Shown here piece after piece: positions 23,332 through 32,754 of a DNA stretch of 64,000 nucleotides. This stretch comes from Paenibacillus alkalitolerans (lineage in GTDB: Bacteria > Bacillota > Bacilli > Paenibacillales > YIM-B00363): NCBI RefSeq assembly GCF_016482785.1, contig NZ_JAEMXM010000002.1, positions 124,001 to 188,000 of the forward strand. Reading direction: 5' to 3'. The notes under the pieces were generated by a model. That model was not told the DNA's origin. It worked only from the letters and a program-made list of their open reading frames with translations, and made no database searches. How positions within the stretch are numbered: the first letter of the stretch is position 1; the number at the start of each line of letters is the position of its first letter. A program made the translations under genes and the position numbers.

Positions 23332-24933
23332 TTAGTGAGTGCAACAGCGGCGGGCCGGCACGAATACGCCGCCTTTCGCGTTCGTATGAACCCCTTCGCG
23401 CATCGTTAGCGTTCCGTTCACCAACACGTGACCGATTCCGCTCGGCGCTTGTTTCGGATCGCGATACGTGGCATGATCTTGTATCGCTTCGGGGTCGAAC
23501 ACGACCAGATCCGCCGCGTAGCCCGGCACGACCAGCCCGCGCCGGCCGAGCTTGAACCGCTGCGCGGGGAAGGAGGTCATCTTCCGGACCGCCTGCTCCA
23601 GCGTTAGCGCCCGTTCCTCGCGAACGTACTTAGCGAAGACGCGGGGGAATGAGCCGTACAATCGAGGATGAGGCTTCCCGGTATCGCAGTGAAGACTGTC
23701 GGAAGCGATCAAGGAATGGCTCCAAGTCACGACCTGCTTGACGTCGCCCTCGGACATGAGGAAATAAACGATGGAAATTTGCGCGTCCTCCTCCAACAAC
23801 AGGTCCATCGCGCATTCCGCGGGGTGGACCCCCCGCATTTCGCTAATCTCCGCGATGTGCTTTCCTTCGACCGGCCGGTTCGATTCCGTCCGCACCGAAG
23901 CGATAAACACCTTATCCCAGCCGGTCGAACAAACCAGATTATCCCAATCCTCCCGCTCCTCGGCGAGTTCCGCCTTCACCTTCTCCCGAATCGAAGGATC
24001 CCGAAGCCGGAGTAACATCTTCTTCAAGCCGCCTTCCAACGCCCAGGGCGGCAGTAGGGTTGTCAGCATCGTAGAGCTGGCGTTGTACGGATAGACGTCG
24101 CAAGTAACGTCCATACCTTGCGACCGGGCATCGGATATGAGCTCCATCGCCGCCTCCGCCTTCCCCCAGTTCCGCCTGCCGGCAGCCTTCAAGTGGCTGA
24201 TATGCAGCGGCACTCCCGCATGGCGCGCAATCCAAATCACTTCCTTCACGGATTCCACCAACCGGTTGCCTTCCCCCCGAACATGCGTCGAGAATAAGCC
24301 GCCGTACTTCGGAAGGACGGAACAAAGCGCGGCGATTTCTTCTTTCGCGGCGTAGCTCCCGGGCGCGTATAACAATCCGATGGACAATCCGATCGCTCCC
24401 GCTTGCAGCCCTTCTTCGAGCAACGCCTTCATCCGGTCGAGCTCCCGGCCGCTCGCCGGGCGGTCGGCGAATCCCATCACCGCGATTCGGAGCGCGCCGT
24501 GCGCCACGTACGTCGACACGTTCTCCGACGGCCGTCTCTTCGCAAGCGCGTCGATGTATTGGCCGATCGTGCGCCACGACCACTCCCGCGTGCCGCCGAG
24601 GATCGGCTGCACATATTCCTGCAGTTGCTTCCCGTACGGTTCCAAGCAGGGGGCCGGCGCCAACCCGCAGTTGCCGACGACTTCGGTCGTTACTCCCTGA
24701 CTTAACTTAATATCGCACTGCGGGTAATTAAGAATCATCAAATCGGAATGGCAGTGACCGTCGATGAAACCGGGAGCGACGACGAGCCGGCGAGCGTCGA
24801 TAACGTGAGCCGCCTCCTGCTCTACGGTGCCCACCATCGCGATCTTGCCGCCCTGAATGCCAATATCGCCGTAATACCAAGGGTTGCCGGTGCCGTCCGC
24901 AATTCTGCCGTTCTTAATAATCGTGTCCAGCAT
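23332..24933 (-). CDS. N-acyl-D-amino-acid deacylase (D-aminoacylase)
   Basis: 533 residues, an amidohydrolase-superfamily enzyme that splits N-acyl-D-amino acids into D-amino acid and fatty or acetic acid. Marks: FIDGHCHSDL (first metal His pair), VVGNCGLAPAP with the bridging Cys, STHVRGEG, LHISHLKAAGRRNWG and DVYPYNASSTML. The length is close to that of Alcaligenes and Bacillus homologues. ATG follows GGGAGG. The next gene starts about 30 bp on. Fits a scavenging operon with the D-threonine-aldolase-like enzyme. Confidence 0.9.
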   Translation of the reverse strand: MLDTIIKNGRIADGTGNPWYYGDIGIQGGKIAMVGTVEQEAAHVIDARRLVVAPGFIDGHCHSDLMILNYPQCDIKLSQGVTTEVVGNCGLAPAPCLEPYGKQLQEYVQPILGGTREWSWRTIGQYIDALAKRRPSENVSTYVAHGALRIAVMGFADRPASGRELDRMKALLEEGLQAGAIGLSIGLLYAPGSYAAKEEIAALCSVLPKYGGLFSTHVRGEGNRLVESVKEVIWIARHAGVPLHISHLKAAGRRNWGKAEAAMELISDARSQGMDVTCDVYPYNASSTMLTTLLPPWALEGGLKKMLLRLRDPSIREKVKAELAEEREDWDNLVCSTGWDKVFIASVRTESNRPVEGKHIAEISEMRGVHPAECAMDLLLEEDAQISIVYFLMSEGDVKQVVTWSHSLIASDSLHCDTGKPHPRLYGSFPRVFAKYVREERALTLEQAVRKMTSFPAQRFKLGRRGLVVPGYAADLVVFDPEAIQDHATYRDPKQAPSGIGHVLVNGTLTMREGVHTNAKGGVFVPARRCCTH

Positions 24934-24962
24934 GGAATCGTTGCCTCCCGTTTCCTCCCGAC

Positions 24963-26072
24963 TTATGTCAGCATGCCCCTTGCGGCGACCGGTACGACAC
25001 GTTCCCGCCCTTCGTCGAGAAGCACAAGGTTATTATGCAAATTGACCGTACTGCAAACATGATTCGGCACGATATGGAGCACATCCCCGACCTCTAAGAC
25101 GTCTTCCGGCCGAACTCGAATCATGCCGTGCTCTTCGGACATGCGCTCGAACACCGCGTGCGGCAGCTCCTCGATATAGCCGAAGCCTTGAAGCTGCAGC
25201 GGTCTCGTATCGGGCTGCACATCCGTCGCGAACGTCTTGCTGCCGCCGTCGACGACGATTAAGTCGGGATAAGGTCTGCTGACGAGCGTGACGCGCACCT
25301 TCGCGGCGCACTCCGCTAATCCGCAAGTCCCTAAAGCCGCTTGCATACGATCGTTAAACACGTAAGTCCCCGGCCGAACCTCCGTGACGCCTGGCACTTT
25401 CGCGGCATACGGCGCCGTCGGCGTCGATCCGATGCTCACGTCTTTCACTTCAACGCCTTCCGCGCGAATTCTCTCCGCAAGGGCAACCATCAGTCTGCCC
25501 TCCTCCGCCCCGGCTTCCTCTACTTCCAAAGTCGGCCGACCGTTCAATACGTTCCCTCGAAACGTATAGATGCCGCGAAAATCCAAGCCTTCCATTCCGT
25601 TGAGACGGCGGGCAAGTTCAACAGCCGCTTCGTAAGGCGCTCCGGTACGGCGAAGCCCGGTATCGACCTCGAGCCGGACCGCTATGCGTACGCCGCCTCG
25701 TAACGCCGCCGCGGAAATTCGCGACGCGCCTTCGAGGCTGTCGACGCCGACTATGAGCCGAATGCGGCTGCTCATGCGGGCGACCTTCTCGAGCTTGACC
25801 GGGTCGACGACGGGGTACGCGATGAAGATATCCCGGATTCCCGCGGCTTCCATCACATCGGCCTCCGACAGCTTCGCAACCGTAATGCCGGCCGCCCCCG
25901 CTTCGATCTGGAGCTTGGCGATTTCAGGAATTTTATGCGTCTTCGCATGCGGCCGGAGGGCGACGCCGCAAGAATCGATTCTTTCCGCCATGAGGCGTAT
26001 GTTGCACCGCATCTGATTCGCATCGACGACGATGCAAGGGGTCTCAAGCCGATCAGTCACCACGTTCTTCAC
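24963..26072 (-). CDS. D-threonine aldolase / D-serine dehydratase-like PLP enzyme
   Basis: 369 residues, alanine-racemase-type fold III. The PLP Lys is in RPHAKTHK (K44). A His-x-Cys metal pair (VPNHVCSTVNL, near residue 345) fits the zinc site of this family, in which D-serine dehydratase has His-x-Cys. Products would be glycine plus aldehyde or pyruvate plus ammonia, from D-amino acids released by the next gene. GTG start at 26072 with a weak ribosome site; a second GTG is 12 bp inside. Which substrate it prefers cannot be read from the sequence. Confidence 0.85.
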   Translation of the reverse strand: MKNVVTDRLETPCIVVDANQMRCNIRLMAERIDSCGVALRPHAKTHKIPEIAKLQIEAGAAGITVAKLSEADVMEAAGIRDIFIAYPVVDPVKLEKVARMSSRIRLIVGVDSLEGASRISAAALRGGVRIAVRLEVDTGLRRTGAPYEAAVELARRLNGMEGLDFRGIYTFRGNVLNGRPTLEVEEAGAEEGRLMVALAERIRAEGVEVKDVSIGSTPTAPYAAKVPGVTEVRPGTYVFNDRMQAALGTCGLAECAAKVRVTLVSRPYPDLIVVDGGSKTFATDVQPDTRPLQLQGFGYIEELPHAVFERMSEEHGMIRVRPEDVLEVGDVLHIVPNHVCSTVNLHNNLVLLDEGRERVVPVAARGMLT

Positions 26073-26133
26073 CTCGATTGGGATACATTAAGGCAGGCCG
26101 CAGTAATTCCGGCAGCCGGTCGCTCACGCCGTT

Positions 26134-26500
26134 TCAGCCCTTCACCGCGCCTGCGATCATGCCTCTCATAATTTGTTCTTGCAGCAATAAATACGCGCCG
26201 ATCGTCGGAATGACGGCCACCGCCATCGCCCCCATCGTGAGACTGTAATCCGTCCCGAAGCCGTCGGAGAACAACGACAAGCTTAAAGGCAGCGTCTTTA
26301 ACGCTTGTGAATTCATGAATACGAGCGCAAAAGAAAAATCATTCCAAAACCGGAGAAATGCAATGATCGCAATCGTCGCGGCAATCGGCAGACAAAGCGG
26401 AAGAATCATTCTGCCGAAGATGCCCCACCAGCCATACCCGTCGATCATGGCGGCCTCCTCAATTTCCTTGGGGATAGTCGTTGTTGAAAACCGCCGAGAA
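26134..26500 (-). pseudogene. MalG-type sugar ABC permease, C-terminal remnant
   Basis: In-frame homology begins at about 26500 with TTIPKEIEEAAMIDG, the EAA loop that contacts the ATPase, and runs to a normal C-terminus (LLQEQIMRGMIAGAVKG). The first 150 or so residues, with the leading membrane helices, are missing and the frame is closed upstream. The rest of the transporter (MalF, MalE homologues) is absent, so a deletion removed the operon's 5' part. The 52-bp repeat array begins about 100 bp further right. Confidence 0.85.
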
Positions 26501-26606
26501 GGGGAGGTCTTTCGTTTTTAATAGGAGAGTTTCTCCAGTACTCCCCTTATAAAATCAGTATTGGCATCTGCATAAGCTATTCTGTCATCTCGATACGTGT
26601 CCCTAA

Positions 26607-27334
26607 GCGCTGTAACCGGACTTTCTCCGGTTAGTAAGGCGCAGCCGGCCGAAAATGAGCGCTGTAACCGGACTTTCTCCGGTTAGTAAGGCGCAGCCGG
26701 CCGAAAATGAGCGCTGTAACCGGACTTTCTCCGGTTAGTAAGGCGCAGCCGGCCGAAAATGAGCGCTGTAACCGGACTTTCTCCGGTTAGTAAGGCGCAG
26801 CCGGCCGAAAATGAGCGCTGTAACCGGACTTTCTCCGGTTAGTAAGGCGCAGCCGGCCGAAAATGAGCGCTGTAACCGGACTTTCTCCGGTTAGTAAGGC
26901 GCAGCCGGCCGAAAATGAGCGCTGTAACCGGACTTTCTCCGGTTAGTAAGGCGCAGCCGGCCGAAAATGAGCGCTGTAACCGGACTTTCTCCGGTTAGTA
27001 AGGCGCAGCCGGCCGAAAATGAGCGCTGTAACCGGACTTTCTCCGGTTAGTAAGGCGCAGCCGGCCGAAAATGAGCGCTGTAACCGGACTTTCTCCGGTT
27101 AGTAAGGCGCAGCCGGCCGAAAATGAGCGCTGTAACCGGACTTTCTCCGGTTAGTAAGGCGCAGCCGGCCGAAAATGAGCGCTGTAACCGGACTTTCTCC
27201 GGTTAGTAAGGCGCAGCCGGCCGAAAATGAGCGCTGTAACCGGACTTTCTCCGGTTAGTAAGGCGCAGCCGGCCGAAAATGAGCGCTGTAACCGGACTTT
27301 CTCCGGTTAGTAAGGCGCAGCGGGCCGAAAGTGC
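26607..27334. repeat. Tandem array: 14 copies of a 52-bp unit
   Basis: Units start every 52 bp from 26607 to 27283. Copies 1-13 look identical; the last differs slightly (CAGCGGGCCGAAAGT). Each unit holds a perfect 8-bp hairpin (TAACCGGA, loop CTTTC, TCCGGTTA) and a GGCGCAGCCGGCCG stretch. There are no variable spacers and 52 is not a multiple of three, so it is neither CRISPR nor a coding repeat. I recall similar intergenic repeats in Paenibacillaceae genomes. The array fills the gap between the broken permease and a hydrolase gene. Confidence 0.95.
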
Positions 27335-27527
27335 CGGATACATACGCTGTAAGCGAAAAATTAGCGACTGCAAGTTCGCGTTAACAATGAATCGAAGCCT
27401 CAATATTGACCTTGCAACTTGGTCGGAACGGTCAAATTGATATTAGGTCAACAATTGACCTTATGATGCGGGACAGACCTGGCAAGAAAATTGTCCCGGC
27501 CAAGAAGCAGAATCGTTCTATGCAAAC

Positions 27528-28211
27528 TTACACTTCCAACGTTTCCCCGGGGAGCAGCGGATGGCCTTGGATCCCCTTCTCCGCCAGACGCGCGGCGAAT
27601 GCGTTCCCGTTTTGCTCAATAAGCGGAAACGTGTTGTAATGAACCGGAATGACGTGCCGCGCACCGATCCAAACCGCCGCATCGACTGCATCTTCCGGAC
27701 CCATGGTGAAATAATCGCCGATCGGAAGCGCCGCAACGTCGATGCGGTGCCGTTCGCCGATTAACTTCAAATCCGAGAACAGCGCCGTATCTCCCGTATG
27801 ATAAAACGTCTTGCCGCCGAGCGTTAGAAGCACGCCCGCAGCTTGGCCGGCATATAGAAATGTATCTCCTTCTTCGATGGAAGAGCTGTGAAACGCGGGA
27901 GTGAACTTGACTCTTATGCCGTTCTCTTCGAACGAGCCGCCCGTGTTCATACCGTGCGTCTTGGCGCCTTTGCCGGCGCAGTATGCCGCCAATTCAAATA
28001 CCGCGAATATCGGACAATCATTCGCCTTGGCGATGGCAACCGCATCGCCCAAATGGTCGCCGTGGCCGTGAGTCAACACAACAGCGTCGACCTTCACTTG
28101 TTCCGCCGCCATCGCGGCTTTCGGATTGCCGGTGAGGAAAGGGTCAATCGCAACGCGCCTGCCGCCTCCCTCCGCAATGAAACCCGAGTGCCCAAGATAC
28201 GTAATCCGCAT
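27528..28211 (-). CDS. ytkL: UPF0173 metallo-beta-lactamase-fold hydrolase
   Basis: 227 residues, full length. Motifs: THGHGDH (zinc site), the later H-S-S-S region, GDTALFSD and VIPVHYNTFPLI. YtkL-like proteins are found in most Firmicutes; the reaction is unknown. ATG follows AAGGAGAG by 7 bp. It diverges from pulA. Confidence 0.9.
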   Translation of the reverse strand: MRITYLGHSGFIAEGGGRRVAIDPFLTGNPKAAMAAEQVKVDAVVLTHGHGDHLGDAVAIAKANDCPIFAVFELAAYCAGKGAKTHGMNTGGSFEENGIRVKFTPAFHSSSIEEGDTFLYAGQAAGVLLTLGGKTFYHTGDTALFSDLKLIGERHRIDVAALPIGDYFTMGPEDAVDAAVWIGARHVIPVHYNTFPLIEQNGNAFAARLAEKGIQGHPLLPGETLEV

Positions 28212-28327
28212 AATTATCTCTCCTTATCGTTTAGTCCGGTCCATCCCATATGATACCATGCGTGTAATGGCTTTTGAAATTGTTTACAATGGTATGGACA
28301 CCCGGAATCGAAAGCGAGGAGAGACCG

Positions 28328-30877
28328 TTGTTCATTCAAGCGGAGCAAGTTCATGTTACGCTGCACTACTACCGGTTTGACGGCAATTACGACGGTTGGA
28401 ACATATGGGCGTGGCCGTACGGCCGGGAAGGTGCGGAGCATCGTTTTTCGGAGTCGGGCGAGTTCGGAATTACGGCCAGCTTCACGGTCGATTCGATGGA
28501 GCATTCGCCAAAAATCGGTTTTATTATAAGAAAAAGCGTGCGCGGGAACGAATGGGATCAGCGCGAAATCGGAGACCGGTACATAGAATGGGCGGATGCT
28601 GACGGTTCGTCCGAGGTTTGGATCATTCAAGGAGACGCTCGCGTCTACGAAGATGAGCGGATGGCGCATTCGAGGAAAACGGCCCGAATCGTCTCCGCCG
28701 TTATGACCGATGAAAATACAATTGAGGCGGCTCTCAATGTTCCTTGCGCCGCTTCCGACCCGGACAAGGTGCGGGGAATGTTCTCTTTGACCGATATAAC
28801 GGAAGATGGCCGCAAAGTAAATATTGAAGAAGCGGTTGCCGCCGATCAACCTGAAACGTCCGTTGGCGCGAGAATGTTTCATATCCGTACGGAACATCCG
28901 ATGGATGTATCTCACGAATACATACTGCATATTGCCGGTTGGGAACCGTCGCCCGTCACTTTGACAGGCATGTTCGACAGCCCGCAATTTGTTCAAGCGT
29001 ACACATATGAAGGAGACGACTTGGGCGCAAGCTGTTCACCAACGCTCACTTCGTTTCGCTTATGGGCTCCGACAGCAACGGAGGCGGTTGTCATGCTGTA
29101 CGATTCTTGGGATGCGGCGGAGGGGCGCGGGATCCCGATGGGCAGAGCGGAACATGGAACGTGGAAGGCCGACGTCGGGCAAAATCTTCACGGACAATTT
29201 TACACATACCTGGTGCGTGTCGCAGGCGAATGGAACGAAGCGACCGATCCGTACGCCAACGCTTTGTCCGTCAACGGCCTCAAAGGAGCGATCCTCGATA
29301 TGACGGAGACGAATCCGCCGGGATGGGAGTCGGACACTCGTCCCCCCTTGCCGCACCCCGTCGATTCCGTTATTTATGAACTGCACGTCCGGGACGCAAC
29401 CGTACATCCGTTAAGCGGCGTTCGGGCGAAAGGCAAATATGCCGGTCTTGCGGAGAGAGAAACCCGGACTCCGAACGGTGAGCCGACAAGTCTCGATTAT
29501 ATCGCCGGACTCGGAGTCACGCACGTTCAGCTGCTGCCGGTTGCCGACTTCGTCTCGGTGGACGAGACGGCCGATCCTCCTCGATCGTACAATTGGGGGT
29601 ACGATCCCGGACACTATAACGCGCCGGAAGGATCGTACGCGTGCGACGCCTATGATCCGGCGGCGCGCATCCGGGAGTTGAAATCGCTCGTTCAAGCGAT
29701 GCACGCCAAAGGATTGCGCGTGGTCATGGATGTAGTATACAACCATATGTTTTCTGCGGATCGTTCGAATCTCGGGGCACTGGTGCCCGGATACTACTTC
29801 CGTTACTTGCCCGACGGCCGCCCGTCGGACGGAACGGGAGTCGGCAACGACACGGCGTCCGAACGGCCGATGATGCGCAAGCTGATCGTCGATTCCGTGG
29901 TCCGTTGGGCGAGGCAATATCATATCGACGGGTTTCGATTCGATTTGATGGGCATCCACGACGTTGAGACGATGAATGCGGTCCGGGCCTCGCTCGACCG
30001 GGTCGATCCCTCGATCCTGGTCTACGGCGAAGGCTGGTCTCTGCCAACGGCGCTGGATGAGAATGAGAAAGCGAGTCAACGCAACGCGCATCGTATGCCG
30101 CAAATCGGCCAATTTCACGACAAGCTTCGCGACGGGTTGAAAGGAAGTGTATTTAGAGCACGGGAACGGGGCTTCGTTAACGGCGGCGGCATCCGTGCCG
30201 AGGACGTCAAGTCCGGCATCGCGGGTGGTATAAGATACGGTGGTGCAATCGCCGGCTTCGCTTCCGAACCGGAGCAAACGGTCAATTTCGCCGAAGTGCA
30301 CGACAATCATACGTTATGGGATAAACTCTTGCTATCCAATCCGGATGATTCCGAACAAATTCGAATGCGCATGCACCGGCTCGCCACGGCGATCGTCCTC
30401 ACGTCGCAGGGAATCCCGTTCCTGCATGCGGGCCAAGAGTTTTTCCGGACGAAAGGCGGCGAGCATAACAGTTACCGCTCTCCCGACGACATGAACCGTC
30501 TTGATTGGGAGCGGATGGAAGCCCATAAAGATACGGTGGAATATGTAAAAGGGTTGATCGCTATCAGAAAAACGTTCCCGGCGCTGAGGATGCGAACCGC
30601 GGAGCAGATCCGGCGGCGGCTGCGTTTCCACGATTCGTCCAAAGGTACGATTTTGTATACATTGAAAGGCCAAGACGACGATGGCACCGATGCCCAAACC
30701 GTTGCGGTTGCGCATAACGGGAACCGTTCGCCGGCCGATATCGTCCTTCCCGAAGCGGTACACGGCCGTTGGAAGCTTCTATGCGACGGAGTCCGGGCAG
30801 GGATCGTCCCTCTCGCGGAATGTCCCGAACGCAAGTTTACTGTACCGGCTCTAGCGACTTGCGTCTGGCTTCTCTAA
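28328..30877 (+). CDS. pulA: Type I pullulanase
   Basis: 849 residues from TTG 28328, which follows GAGGAGAG by 5 bp; the frame is open from 28274 but lacks a site. Cytoplasmic: no signal peptide. Domain order: CBM41-like (about 5-105: HYYRFDGNYDGWNIWAW), a beta domain, CBM48, then GH13. The type-I mark YNWGYDPGHYNAPEGSYA is complete, with the nucleophile Asp in GFRFDLMGIHD, acid-base Glu in VYGEGW and the last Asp region FAEVHDNHTLWD. It hydrolyses alpha-1,6 bonds in pullulan, limit dextrin or glycogen, complementing the amylase operon at 41.5-46.7 kb. Confidence 0.95.
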   Translation: MFIQAEQVHVTLHYYRFDGNYDGWNIWAWPYGREGAEHRFSESGEFGITASFTVDSMEHSPKIGFIIRKSVRGNEWDQREIGDRYIEWADADGSSEVWIIQGDARVYEDERMAHSRKTARIVSAVMTDENTIEAALNVPCAASDPDKVRGMFSLTDITEDGRKVNIEEAVAADQPETSVGARMFHIRTEHPMDVSHEYILHIAGWEPSPVTLTGMFDSPQFVQAYTYEGDDLGASCSPTLTSFRLWAPTATEAVVMLYDSWDAAEGRGIPMGRAEHGTWKADVGQNLHGQFYTYLVRVAGEWNEATDPYANALSVNGLKGAILDMTETNPPGWESDTRPPLPHPVDSVIYELHVRDATVHPLSGVRAKGKYAGLAERETRTPNGEPTSLDYIAGLGVTHVQLLPVADFVSVDETADPPRSYNWGYDPGHYNAPEGSYACDAYDPAARIRELKSLVQAMHAKGLRVVMDVVYNHMFSADRSNLGALVPGYYFRYLPDGRPSDGTGVGNDTASERPMMRKLIVDSVVRWARQYHIDGFRFDLMGIHDVETMNAVRASLDRVDPSILVYGEGWSLPTALDENEKASQRNAHRMPQIGQFHDKLRDGLKGSVFRARERGFVNGGGIRAEDVKSGIAGGIRYGGAIAGFASEPEQTVNFAEVHDNHTLWDKLLLSNPDDSEQIRMRMHRLATAIVLTSQGIPFLHAGQEFFRTKGGEHNSYRSPDDMNRLDWERMEAHKDTVEYVKGLIAIRKTFPALRMRTAEQIRRRLRFHDSSKGTILYTLKGQDDDGTDAQTVAVAHNGNRSPADIVLPEAVHGRWKLLCDGVRAGIVPLAECPERKFTVPALATCVWLL

Positions 30878-31121
30878 ACTCGTTCTCGAACCGTTCCTGC
30901 ACGGAGTCGTTGCTTCCCTCAGGCGCAATAGAAAATTCTTCATATTGCCGAATGATGCTGCGAATTCCTTCGAGATCGTTCTCATCGGCCATATGCCCCG
31001 CCGTATGCAAAACAAAATGCGGCATCGTCTGCATCGCCAGCGAGAAGCTCTCCTCCGGATCCGCCGTCTGCCGGTAATCGAAGTAAAATTGTTTCAGTTT
31101 TTCAATCAACGTCTCTTCCAT
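30837..31121 (-). CDS. Small conserved-looking protein of unknown function
   Basis: 94 residues from ATG 31121 (GGAGGAGGGAAGAC just upstream). Helical and acidic, with no membrane segment. Its 3' end overlaps the convergent pulA gene by 41 bp. I cannot name the family. Confidence 0.75.
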   Translation of the reverse strand: MEETLIEKLKQFYFDYRQTADPEESFSLAMQTMPHFVLHTAGHMADENDLEGIRSIIRQYEEFSIAPEGSNDSVQERFENEFREARRKSLEPVQ

Positions 31122-31230
31122 TGTCTTCCCTCCTCCGTTTTTATCGTGTCCCCGGCGTCCGGGCTGTATTCGCGGTGAGGACATGATATGATATGGAGAA
31201 ATCTTGCTTGCATTTTTCGAGGTGCTGTTT

Positions 31231-32079
31231 GTGGTTTTTCGAAATGGTTTTCTATGCGCGCTCTTCGGATTGGCCGCAGTGATCGCAGCGGCGTGCGGAC
31301 AACAACCGGAATTTCCGCATTCCGGGAACGATGTCGGTCTGCCGGGCGAAGCGCAGCCTCCGCCCTCCTATTCCGGTTCGGAACCCGTTCCGCTGCTCGT
31401 GTTTGCGGCGGCAAGCTTGGCGGAAAGCATGAAAAAAATCGAGACGGCATATGAATTGCAGCATCCGCACGTGGAAGTATCGATCAATCTGGCTGCCTCC
31501 GGCACTTTGCAGCGGCAAATCGAACAAGGAGCTCCTGCCGACATCTTTGTGTCCGCCGGCTCCGAACAGATGGATGCATTGACGGAGAAAGGGCTTATTC
31601 GTAAGGAAAATGTTTCGCGTTTTCTGGGAAATCAGCTCGTGGTCATCGTTAAGAAAGGCGCGGGCAAAGTCCCCGGTTCGTTGGAACAACTGCAGGAAGA
31701 CACCTTCGGCGCAATCGCTTTGGGGCAGCCGGAGACGGTTCCTGCGGGACAATACGCGAAACAGGCGCTGGACAGCGCCGGGTTATGGGACGCGCTTTCC
31801 GATAAACTGGTGTTCGGAAAAGACGTGCGCAGCGTGTTGACTTACGTGGAGACGGGGAATGCGGAAGCCGGATTAGTGTACCGGACGGACGCGCTCGTTT
31901 CCGGTCGGGTCGAGGTCGCTTTCGCCCCCGATGCCGATCGTTACGATCAGCCCGTCTATCCGGTCGGTCTGGTGGACGAATCGGAGCATAAAGAGGAAGC
32001 TGCGGATTTTATCGCATTTTTACAAGAAGAAGAGGCCATGCGCATATTTTCCGATATGGGTTTTGTTGACCTCCGTTAA
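31231..32079 (+). CDS. modA: Molybdate-binding lipoprotein ModA
   Basis: 282 residues from GTG 31231, 6 bp after GAGG (a TTG at 31204 is the other option). Signal peptide with a lipobox ending A-A-A-C-G-Q-Q. The mature part has LLVFAAASLAESMKKIETAYE, the ligand Ser region ASGTLQRQIEQGAPADIF, and the later ETVPAGQYAKQAL and AEAGLVYRTDA. It captures molybdate or tungstate for the permease coded next, 9 bp away. No ATPase gene (modC) follows. Confidence 0.93.
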   Translation: MVFRNGFLCALFGLAAVIAAACGQQPEFPHSGNDVGLPGEAQPPPSYSGSEPVPLLVFAAASLAESMKKIETAYELQHPHVEVSINLAASGTLQRQIEQGAPADIFVSAGSEQMDALTEKGLIRKENVSRFLGNQLVVIVKKGAGKVPGSLEQLQEDTFGAIALGQPETVPAGQYAKQALDSAGLWDALSDKLVFGKDVRSVLTYVETGNAEAGLVYRTDALVSGRVEVAFAPDADRYDQPVYPVGLVDESEHKEEAADFIAFLQEEEAMRIFSDMGFVDLR

Positions 32080-32088
32080 GGCGGTAGA

Positions 32089-32754
32089 TTGAATTTGTTT
32101 ACCGAATCGTTCTGGGTTCCGGTGTTTTTGTCGCTGCGCGTTGCGGCGCTGTCCGGAACCATCGCATTCATTATAGGAGTCGCCGCCGCATGGGGACTCG
32201 CAAAACGCCGGTTCACCGGAAGGACGCTGCTCGAGACGCTGTTTCTTCTTCCGCTCGTTCTCCCTCCGACCGTGATCGGGTTTTCGCTGCTGCTCGTATT
32301 GGGCAAAAACGGTCCGCTCCAGCCGCTCCTTAAGCTCATATGGCATTCCGGCATCCTGTTTACTCCGTCGGCCGCGGTCATCGCATCGGTCATCATTGCC
32401 TTTCCTTTAGCTTATATGACCGCTCGATCCGGCTTCGAGGATGTGCCGGACGAGCTGCTGGATGCGGCCCGCTCCATGGGAGCCTCACCTGGACAGCTGC
32501 TTCGCTATGTGCTGCTGCCGCTTGCCAGACGTTCGCTCTATGCGGCGTTCATCCTCGCCTTTGCCCGCAGCCTCGGTGAATTCGGCGCCACGCTGATGGT
32601 AGCCGGCAACATACCCGAACGAACGCAGACCGTCCCTTCGGCTATTTATATAGCTGTAGAATCGGGACAGTTTTCGCTGGCGTGGGCTTGGTCCGCGGTG
32701 ATGGCCGCCATATCGTTCCTGCTTTTGTTTGTAGTCGGCCGCTGGCGAAACTAA
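32089..32754 (+). CDS. modB: Molybdate ABC transporter permease ModB
   Basis: 221 residues from TTG 32089, 5 bp after AAGGCGG. Five or six membrane helices; the loop that contacts the ATPase reads ELLDAARSMGASPGQLLRYVLLP, and LAFARSLGEFGATLMVAGNIP is typical of ModB. Its stop overlaps the convergent pcp gene by 4 bp, so no modC can follow. The ATPase must be supplied from elsewhere. Confidence 0.93.
   Translation: MNLFTESFWVPVFLSLRVAALSGTIAFIIGVAAAWGLAKRRFTGRTLLETLFLLPLVLPPTVIGFSLLLVLGKNGPLQPLLKLIWHSGILFTPSAAVIASVIIAFPLAYMTARSGFEDVPDELLDAARSMGASPGQLLRYVLLPLARRSLYAAFILAFARSLGEFGATLMVAGNIPERTQTVPSAIYIAVESGQFSLAWAWSAVMAAISFLLLFVVGRWRN

Noticed and set aside
26607-27334. CRISPR array
   Set aside because: Units follow each other directly without spacers and are identical; no cas genes are near.
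27203-27403. 66-residue protein reading through the repeat array
   Set aside because: The 52-bp unit shifts frame at every copy, there is no ribosome site, and such frames are by-products of this repeat type.
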